This document shows, one piece after another, positions 1-6,100 of a stretch of 10,546 bases of DNA. Positions within the stretch are counted from its first letter, which is position 1. Each line of letters opens with the position of its first letter. The stretch covers positions 1 through 10,546 of the forward strand of contig JBBDRW010000034.1 of NCBI GenBank assembly GCA_040905265.1. Reading direction: 5' to 3'. The notes beneath the pieces were generated by a model that was not told where the DNA came from, did no database searches, and saw only the letters and a program-made list of their open reading frames with translations. This DNA comes from JBBDRW01 sp040905265 (GTDB taxonomy: Bacteria > Bacteroidota > Rhodothermia > Balneolales > Balneolaceae). The position numbers and the translations under genes are program-made.

Positions 1-90
1 TTGTCCTATTTCTTCTGGTGTAAAATGTAATGTTGGTTCCTTTCGAAGCAAAACCTCTTCATAGTCCAAAACAAAAGGCACAGAATTTAA
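1..90 (-). pseudogene. Fragment of a PIN-family toxin-like protein (N-terminus lost)
   Basis: Reading the minus strand leftward from base 90 gives 30 open codons that continue past the left edge. The peptide contains SVPFVLDYEEVLLRK followed by LHFTPEEIG. This resembles the middle of the PIN-domain toxin family COG1569, where a 'SVPLVLEYEEVL' strand-helix precedes a 'T-x-E-E-I' helix. The expected N-terminal part, with the first catalytic Asp in a VIDTNV-type strand, is absent. An in-frame TAA lies at 91-93 and no frame between 94 and 187 restores a PIN-like N-terminus. The likeliest reading is a decayed or 5'-truncated toxin gene whose 3' end lies outside the window. A frameshifted but otherwise complete gene is less likely. 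The family call rests on remembered consensus over 30 residues, so it is tentative. Confidence 0.5.
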
Positions 91-139
91 TTACTCATGG
101 AATGACAGGTTGTACAACCCTGTTTACGTACCAGAGAGG

Positions 140-169
140 TTGACAGACTTCTGGACATACATAATAGAG
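140..169 (+). promoter_or_regulatory. Possible promoter of the nitroreductase gene
   Basis: TTGACA begins at 140. TAATAGAG follows at 162-169, 19 bases after the TTG, which partly matches the Bacteroidota TTG-N19-21-TAnnTTTG arrangement. The leader would be about 15 bases. No Shine-Dalgarno sequence is visible before the ATG at 188; the stretch is A/T-rich instead. The -7 match is weak. Confidence 0.3.
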
Positions 170-187
170 ACTACAATTTGATCAATA

Positions 188-790
188 ATGACGAACAGGG
201 AAAAAAAGAAAGCAACGACTGATTATGATGTACACAGTATCATCCAAAAGCGATGGAGTCCACGATCATTTTCTGACCGGGAGGTAAAACCTGAACTGAT
301 TCGAAAACTTTTTGATGCTGCCAGATGGGCCCCCTCTTCATTCAATGAGCAGCCCTGGAGGTTTATCTATGCCCGAAAAGAAGAACCGGAGCAGTACGAT
401 AAGTTGTACCGGGTAATGGGGAAATTCAATCAGGATTGGGCCGGTGATGCACCCGTGTTAATCCTTGCCATTGCGAAGGAGACGTTCAGTAAAAATGATA
501 AGCCAAACAGGGTAGCTACATATGACCTCGGAGCCGCAATGGCGTATTTCACATTCGAGGCCACTCGCCATGATTTATACGTACATCAGATGGCAGGGAT
601 TGATCTGGATAAAGCAAGGGAGATATTTGCCCTGCCCGATGGGTATAAGGCTATAACCATGGCGGCTGTCGGTTATATCGGAGACCCCAACGATTTGGAG
701 GGTAATCTCAGAGAGAATGAAATTTCGAAACGCACACGGAAAGATATTGACGAGATAGCCTTTCAGGGTGAGTGGAAAGGTGAAAGGTAG
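188..790 (+). CDS. Nitroreductase family protein (FMN-dependent oxidoreductase)
   Basis: This 200-residue protein has the usual length and pattern of the nitroreductase/NADH-oxidase fold, whose members form homodimers binding FMN and reduce nitro compounds, quinones or related substrates with NAD(P)H. RWSPRSF at residues 22-28 is the N-terminal phosphate-contacting arginine motif. WAPSSFNEQPWRF at 47-59 is the FMN-binding segment. YDLGAAMAY at 112-120 and the C-terminal VGYIGD at 161-166 are also family-typical. No signal peptide or membrane segment is seen, so it should be cytoplasmic. The exact substrate cannot be read from sequence. It is the only intact plus-strand gene here, stands alone, and shares a bidirectional terminator with the converging tRNA gene. 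The ATG at 188 is chosen because the conserved motif begins about 20 residues later, as in relatives. Confidence 0.9.
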   Translation: MTNREKKKATTDYDVHSIIQKRWSPRSFSDREVKPELIRKLFDAARWAPSSFNEQPWRFIYARKEEPEQYDKLYRVMGKFNQDWAGDAPVLILAIAKETFSKNDKPNRVATYDLGAAMAYFTFEATRHDLYVHQMAGIDLDKAREIFALPDGYKAITMAAVGYIGDPNDLEGNLRENEISKRTRKDIDEIAFQGEWKGER

Positions 791-796
791 TCCAAC

Positions 797-831
797 AAAA
801 AAAGCCCCTCACACAGTGTGTAAGAGGCTTT
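797..831 (-). terminator. Bidirectional terminator between nitroreductase and tRNA-Asn
   Basis: An inverted repeat pairs AAAGCC...CTCACAC with GTGTAAGAGGCTTT around a short loop near 815-817. On the minus strand it is followed by seven T residues (complement of 797-803), which makes it a good intrinsic terminator for the tRNA transcript. On the plus strand the T-run is only three bases, so it may serve the nitroreductase gene less efficiently. Confidence 0.75.
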
Positions 832-834
832 ATG

Positions 835-906
835 CTCCCCGGGTAGGATTCGAACCTACGACCCATCGGTTAACAGCCGATTGCTCTGCCGCTGAGCTAC
901 CGAGGA
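835..906 (-). tRNA. tRNA-Asn (anticodon GTT)
   Basis: The minus strand folds into a complete 72-base cloverleaf. The acceptor stem TCCTCGG pairs with CCGGGGA (one T-G pair). The D arm contains AGCTCAGCGGCAGAGC, the anticodon loop reads CTGTTAACC with anticodon GTT, and the T arm is GTAGG-TTCGAAT-CCTAC. The discriminator base is G. CCA is not encoded: the bases after the discriminator are CATA, so a CCA-adding enzyme must supply the 3' end. It has its own strong promoter upstream and an intrinsic terminator four bases past its 3' end, so it is a single-gene unit. Confidence 0.97.
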
Positions 907-968
907 AGATAAAAACGTGATCAATATGTCTCTCCGAAAACACTGTACAACCGTTATTCGGAAGGCCA

Positions 969-1000
969 CAAATATAAGGCCAAATACCTTCGCAAGTCAA
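969..1000 (-). promoter_or_regulatory. Promoter of tRNA-Asn
   Basis: On the minus strand TTGACT (TTG at 998-1000) is followed after 21 bases by TATATTTG (969-976), an exact match to the Bacteroidota primary-sigma -7 box TAnnTTTG. The same bases also read as TTGACT-N18-TATATT, so a sigma-70-like enzyme would also recognise them. Transcription would begin near 960, giving a roughly 55-base leader before the mature tRNA. Confidence 0.75.
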
Positions 1001-1030
1001 GAGAAAATGAGTGGAAAAATTCACTTACAT

Positions 1031-1067
1031 AAAAAAACCATCCCGATTCTGAACCGGGATGGTTTTT
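1031..1067 (-). terminator. Terminator after the Hc1-like gene
   Basis: CCATCCCG (1038-1045) pairs with CGGGATGG (1055-1062). The stem is flanked by seven A residues on the left and five T residues on the right, so it works in both directions. On the minus strand it ends the histone-like gene, whose stop lies 25 bases earlier, and insulates the tRNA promoter. Confidence 0.85.
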
Positions 1068-1091
1068 GTAGAATCAAAAAAAGACCTCAAC

Positions 1092-1274
1092 CTAGACATC
1101 ACCGGAATTCTTCATATCCTGAATTTCCAGTCGGATCTCCTGGGCAACCTTTTTGATATCCTGCAGTGTTTTACGGGCACGGGTACCGGCAGCTTTGTTC
1201 CCTTTATCGTAAAACTTAACCATATCTGGCTCCAACTCATCTACGAGAGACTTCACTTGTTCAATTCGACTCAT
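1092..1274 (-). CDS. Hc1-type histone-like protein
   Basis: This 60-residue protein has the pattern of the bacterial histone H1-like Hc1 family (Pfam PF07432), small nucleoid-associated proteins common in Bacteroidota-type genomes and first known from chlamydiae. The signature is VDELEPDMVKFYDKGNKAAG at residues 11-30, followed by TRARKTLQDIKKVAQEIRLEIQ and a short DMKN end. It should be mostly helical and cytoplasmic, binding DNA. It lacks the long lysine-rich tail of chlamydial Hc1; I count 12 Lys/Arg against 11 Asp/Glu, so it is nearly neutral. The start is supported by TGGAGT (1281-1286) seven bases upstream of the ATG. It forms a single-gene unit with its own promoter and terminator. Confidence 0.85.
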   Translation of the reverse strand: MSRIEQVKSLVDELEPDMVKFYDKGNKAAGTRARKTLQDIKKVAQEIRLEIQDMKNSGDV

Positions 1275-1332
1275 GCTATAACTCCATTGGTTAGTTTAAG
1301 TTTTCTCTGCTTTCTAAGCACAAACAATACAG

Positions 1333-1363
1333 AGAAACTATATATTCAGGGCTGACGTGTCAA
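1333..1363 (-). promoter_or_regulatory. Promoter of the Hc1-like gene
   Basis: On the minus strand TTGACA (TTG at 1361-1363) is followed after 20 bases by TAGTTTCT (1333-1340), a good though imperfect match to TTG-N19-21-TAnnTTTG. It gives a leader of about 50 bases before the ATG at 1274. The -35/-33 box directly abuts the long hairpin at 1364-1404. Confidence 0.55.
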
Positions 1364-1404
1364 GTAAAAGATCGCTTTTTATGAAGAAAAACGATCTTTA
1401 TTAC
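1364..1404 (-). terminator. Long hairpin, probable terminator of the glt operon
   Basis: AAAGATCG (1367-1374) pairs with CGATCTTT (1392-1399). The stem continues inward through TTTTT/AAAAA (1376-1380 with 1387-1391, after a one-base bulge) to a six-base loop, and outward through GTAA/TTAC with a small bulge. On the minus strand the stem ends in TTTT, so it can terminate transcripts arriving from gltD, 160 bases earlier. Because it touches the -33 box of the next promoter, an operator role is also possible. Confidence 0.5.
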
Positions 1405-1563
1405 ACATTTTTCCGTGAATAGCCGAAGTTAGCACATTTTTTTAGATTTAAAGCGGAAGGGTTAAACTGTGTCCAAACCCATGAATACCCTGGCCAGGAC
1501 ATTCTTTCTGCACACCAGGAGTCTGTCGGACCTGGATGATTGTCACGAGGGGACGCAGTAAGA
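1405..1563. other. Structured intergenic stretch after gltD
   Basis: No convincing gene is present. Next to gltD the DNA contains a hairpin at 1515-1535 (CCAGG/CCTGG outside, GTC/GAC inside, loop TGTCG) and a 10-base perfect palindrome CCTGGCCAGG at 1489-1498. From about 1405 to 1455 it becomes AT-rich. A 30-codon plus-strand frame beginning with GTG near 1469 and an open minus-strand frame of similar size cross the same segment, but neither resembles a family I know. The part from about 1460 to 1560 looks like a compact structured element rather than random spacer. Confidence 0.35.
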
Positions 1564-3048
1564 TCAGGGGAGCTCAGTATGCCCCATCAGCCAGCGGTCA
1601 CACTCACGAGCTGCGCCTCTGCCTTCATTAATCGCCCATACAATCAGGCTCTGGCCTCGCCGCATATCTCCGGCAGCGAAAACTCCTTCCACATTGGTAT
1701 CATATTCGCCATGTACAGCTTTGGCATTGGAACGGCCGTCTCTCTCAACCTTTAGCTGCTCAAGAACCGGATTTTCCGGGCCCAGAAAGCCCATAGCCAA
1801 TAGAACCAGATCTGCTTTCCAAACTTTTTCCGACCCTTCGATCTCTTTCGGGGCCATTCGTCCATTTTCATCTTTCTCCCAGGTGATCTGTACCGTATGC
1901 AGCTCCTCTACATTCCCGTTGCCATCCCCGACAAATTTTTTCGTCATCACCTCATACCGTCTGGGATCGTCACCGAATTTCGACTTGGCCTCTTCCTGTC
2001 CGTAATCGATCCGGTAGATGTTGGGCCACTCCGGCCACGGATTCCCTTCAGCACGGGCATCCGGCGGCTTCGGAAGAATCTCAAATTGAGTCAGGCTTTT
2101 GCAACTGTGCCGCATCGATGTACTCACACAGTCTGTGCCGGTATCTCCTCCACCGATTACGATTACATCCTTCCCTTCCGCAGAGATGTACTTTTCATCC
2201 TCATGTCCGGAGTCAAGCAGGCTCTTGGTATCTGCATGCAGAAACTCCATGGCGAAGTGAATACCGTTCAGCTCCCGTCCGTCAATGGGAAGATCCCGCG
2301 GCCGGGTAGCTCCGCCTGCAAGAATCAATGCATCAAACTTTTTGCGCAGCTCCTGAGCCGGAATATCGGTACCGATTTCCGTATTGGTTACAAACGTGAT
2401 TCCCTCCTCTTCCAGAAGCTTGATCCGCCTCTCGACAATCTTCTTGTCGAGTTTCATGTTGGGAATTCCGTACATCAGAAGCCCTCCAATTCGATCCGCT
2501 CTCTCATAGACCGTAACCTTGTGGCCTGCCCTGTTCAGTTGTGCAGCAGCGGCCAGCCCGGCCGGGCCAGATCCAACAATTCCAACCGTTTTTCCGGTTC
2601 GTTTTGCAGGCGGTTCTGCCACTACCCATCCCTCTTCAAATCCTTTATCGATAATCGCCTGTTCGATACTTTTGATCGCCACCGACGGCTCAATAATACC
2701 CAGTACACAAGAGCCTTCACAGGGTGCCGGGCAGACCCGGCCGGTAAACTCGGGGAAATTATTCGTCTTGTGAAGACGATGCAGAGCCTCTTTCCATTTC
2801 CCACGGTACACAAGGTCATTCCACTCGGGAATCAGGTTATAGACCGGACAGCCGGCAGATTTACCGTTGATTTCAGAACCGGTTTGGCAGAATGGGATTC
2901 CGCAATCCATGCAGCGGGCGCCCTGCTCTCTTAATTCATCCTCTGTCAGATGATCGTGCAGTTCTTCCCAATCCTTTACACGTTCCTCGGGGTTTCGATA
3001 TGGAGTTGCTTTGCGATCAAACTCCATGAATCCTGTCGGTTTACCCAT
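1564..3048 (-). CDS. gltD: Glutamate synthase small (beta) subunit, NADPH-dependent
   Basis: This 494-residue flavoprotein takes electrons from NADPH and passes them through FAD and iron-sulfur clusters to the GltB subunit. The N-terminal domain (about 1-120) carries cluster cysteines: CMDCGIPFC (46-54), C67, and CPAPCEGSC (106-114). The FAD-binding glycine motif GSGPAG is at 159-164 within VGIVGSGPAGLAAAAQ, followed by YERADRIGGLLMYGIP. The NADPH-binding motif GGGDTG is at 299-304. Near the C-terminus GVFAAGDMRRGQSLIVWAI is the second FAD-contacting segment. Length and ending (ECDRWLMGHTELP) match full-length GltD, so the gene is intact. The ATG at 3048 starts right at the conserved MGKPTGFMEF. 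A possible ribosome site AAGG lies about 11 bases upstream, so it is weak. It follows gltB on the same strand. Confidence 0.96.
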   Translation of the reverse strand: MGKPTGFMEFDRKATPYRNPEERVKDWEELHDHLTEDELREQGARCMDCGIPFCQTGSEINGKSAGCPVYNLIPEWNDLVYRGKWKEALHRLHKTNNFPEFTGRVCPAPCEGSCVLGIIEPSVAIKSIEQAIIDKGFEEGWVVAEPPAKRTGKTVGIVGSGPAGLAAAAQLNRAGHKVTVYERADRIGGLLMYGIPNMKLDKKIVERRIKLLEEEGITFVTNTEIGTDIPAQELRKKFDALILAGGATRPRDLPIDGRELNGIHFAMEFLHADTKSLLDSGHEDEKYISAEGKDVIVIGGGDTGTDCVSTSMRHSCKSLTQFEILPKPPDARAEGNPWPEWPNIYRIDYGQEEAKSKFGDDPRRYEVMTKKFVGDGNGNVEELHTVQITWEKDENGRMAPKEIEGSEKVWKADLVLLAMGFLGPENPVLEQLKVERDGRSNAKAVHGEYDTNVEGVFAAGDMRRGQSLIVWAINEGRGAARECDRWLMGHTELP

Positions 3049-3137
3049 ACGTCTTATACCTTACTCTGATTGATTGAAATAATGTGTTGATCCGAAGCGT
3101 TCGGCAGCTCCTCAAGGGAGCGCCCGACACACGCTGA
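3049..3137 (-). other. gltB-gltD intercistronic spacer with two hairpins
   Basis: The spacer contains two adjacent small stem-loops. GCTCC (3107-3111) pairs with GGAGC (3117-3121) around a five-base loop, with an outer CGG/CCG (3102-3104 with 3124-3126). CCGAA (3092-3096) pairs with TTCGG (3100-3104) around three bases. The two share 3102-3104, so they cannot both form fully. No T-run follows on the minus strand, so they are not a strong terminator. They could stabilise the upstream mRNA end or tune gltD expression. Confidence 0.5.
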
Positions 3138-6100
3138 TCAGTTTCCGGCTTTTCGAGCTTTGTCCTCCTTGTTGCGTACAAATGCCTTCATCACAGCCTC
3201 ATCCCCACTGAATCCGAGAAGTTTGGCTTCATCTATGGCATCCATCATCCGCTTGTAATCGATCGGGAGAACCTTGACAAATTTCGGAACCATTTCGTCC
3301 CACTTCGCCAGTACCTTCCAGGCCCGGTTGCTCTCTGTATGTTCGCCATGGCGGGTTATCATCCGTTTCACCTCTTCGATCTCTTCCTCATCCTCCAGAC
3401 GATCCAGATAGACCATCTCTTTGTTACAGAGATCGGAGAACCTGTTTTTTTCATCCAGCACATAGGCAATTCCGCCCGACATGCCGGCAGCAAAATTTCG
3501 GCCGGTCGGGCCAAGTACGACGACACGGCCTCCGGTCATATATTCACAGGCATGGTCTCCCACAGCCTCCACAACCGCATGGACACCGCTGTTACGGACA
3601 CAGAACCGTTCACCGGCCATTCCGTCGATATATGCCTCACCTCCGGTTGCTCCATAAAAGGAGACATTGCCGACAATAATATTCTCTTCCGACTTGAACT
3701 TCGCATCCCGGTCCGGATAGAGAATCAATTTTCCTCCGGAAAGTCCTTTTCCAAAGTAATCATTTGCATCCCCCTCCAGTTCGAGAGTCATCCCTTTTGG
3801 AATAAAGGCCCCGAAACTCTGGCCGGCAGACCCTTTAAAATTCAGGTGAATCGTATCTTCCGGCAGACCATCCCGGCCAAATCGCCTGGTAATCTCGCTC
3901 CCGACGATCGTACCGACAACCCGGTTGATATTCTTGATCGGCAGTTTTGCTCTTACCGGCTCCCCGTTAGCGAGTGCCGGTTCACAAATATCCATCAACG
4001 TCTGGATATCAAGTGCATTTTCAAGGCCATGATCCTGTTTAATCAGGCAGCGTCTGCCGACCTTATCGCTGACGTCAGGGCGATAGAGAATCGTGGAGAG
4101 ATCGAGGTCCTTCCCTTTCCAGTGGCTCACTTTTTTCTGTTTTAACTTGTCCGTTCGCCCGACCATCTCATCAATCGTACGAAACCCGAGTTTCGCCATA
4201 TGCTCTCTCAGGTCCCGGGCAATAAACTTCATGAAGTTGACCACATACTGCGGATCTCCTTCATACTTGTGGCGCAGCTCGGGATTCTGTGTAGCAACTC
4301 CGACCGGACAGGTATCCAGATGACAAACTCTCATCATGATGCAGCCAAGTGTGATCAGGGCGCTCGTTCCGAACCCATACTCCTCCGCTCCCAGCAAGGT
4401 AGCAATCGCCAGGTCCCGGCCGGTTTTAATCTGGCCGTCCGTCTCCAGTGTGACCCGGCTGCGAAGATCATTCAAAACGAGTGTTTGATGTGCTTCCGCA
4501 AGGCCCAATTCCCATGGCAGGCCGGCATGTTTGATACTTGTTTGAGGTGAAGCTCCGGTGCCGCCGTCGTGGCCGCTGATCAGGATCACATCCGCGTGGC
4601 CCTTCGCAACCCCGGCTGCAACAGTCCCGATACCTACTTCAGAAACAAGTTTTACATTGATCCGGGCATTCTTATTCGCATTTTTCAGATCGTGAATAAG
4701 CTGGGCAAGATCCTCAATCGAGTAGATATCGTGATGAGGCGGTGGTGAGATAAGCCCGACTCCCGGTGTGGAGAGCCGTACTTTTGCAATCCAGGGATAG
4801 ACCTTTCTCCCCGGAAGCTCTCCACCCTCACCCGGCTTCGCTCCCTGGGCCATCTTGATCTGAATCTCAACACCCTGGGTCAGATATTCACTTGTAACCC
4901 CGAACCGGCCGGAAGCGACCTGCTTGGTCGCACTGTTTCTTGAATCACCATTGGCATCCGGTGTATACCGTTCAGGATCTTCACCTCCCTCTCCGGTGTT
5001 GCTCTTGCCGCCTATACGGTTCATCGCTATGGCGAGGGCTTCATGGACCTCCTGGCCGATGGAACCATAGGACATCGCTCCGGTCTTAAAACGCTTGCAG
5101 ATCGATTCTACAGATTCAACCTCTTCAATCGGAATCGGGTTCTCTTCAAAATTGAAATCGAGAAGGTGACGCAAGGTCGGCGCAGGATCCATCTGGTCAT
5201 CCAGCAACTTTGCATACTCCTGATAGAGTCCGTAATCATTGATCTTGGTTGCCAGCTGAAGGGTATGGACCGTCTCAGGATTGTACATATGGTACTCTCC
5301 GTTTTTACGCCACTTATACTGGCCACCCTCACTGAGCACCTGTCCGTTCACCTGAATGTTGGGATAGGCCCTCTCATGCCTCATTTCCGCCTCTTTGGCG
5401 ATCGTATCAAGGCCAATGCCGCCAATCCGGGAATCGGTCCAGGTGAAATAGGTATCGATTACCTCCTGTCTGATTCCAAGAGCTTCAAAAATCTGGGCGC
5501 CCTTGTACGACTTGATGGTGGAAATACCCATCTTGGACATCACCTTTACGATACCCTTTACGACTGCCTTGTTATACCCTTTAATTGCCTTTTTATAGCT
5601 GATATTCTCCAACAGGCCTTCCCGGATCAGATCATGCAGGCTTTCATATGCCATGTAGGGGTTCACCGCGTCGGCACCATACCCGATGAGAGTACAAAAG
5701 TGATGTGTCTCTCTCGGTTCTCCCGACTCAATCACCAACCCTACCTGGGTTCGGGTACCTCTGCGAATCAGATGGTGGTGCAGGCCTGCAACGGCCAGCA
5801 GTGCCGGGATCGGAGCCTTCTTCCGGTTAAAATCCCTGTCCGATAGAATCAGGATATTGACTCCCTTTTCAATCGCCTTGTCAGCCGATTCAAACATCTT
5901 GTCAAGAGCCTTCTTCAGGCCTTCCCCGCCCGATCCGGCCTCAAACACCATCGGGATAGTCCGCTTCTTAAAGCCGGAAAGTTTGAGGTCATGAAACTGT
6001 TCCATCTCCTCATTGGTCAGGATCGGCGTCTTCAGTTCAATCTGGCGGCAACTCTCCGGGGTCGGGTTCAGGATGTTTCCCTGTGATCCGAGAATCGTCT

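Noticed and set aside
1..906. Possible integrative element using the tRNA-Asn 3' end as an attachment site
   Set aside because: The tRNA is next to a toxin relic and an accessory-type gene, but I found no second copy of the tRNA 3' end between 1 and 834 and no integrase.
830..1156. Small open frames on both strands over the tRNA and its promoter
   Set aside because: One reads through the tRNA gene itself and the other crosses a terminator; both are explained by the RNA gene and regulatory sites.
1897..2934. 345-codon plus-strand open frame
   Set aside because: It lies wholly antisense to gltD, whose conserved motifs explain the DNA; its translation resembles no family and has the composition of a shadow frame.
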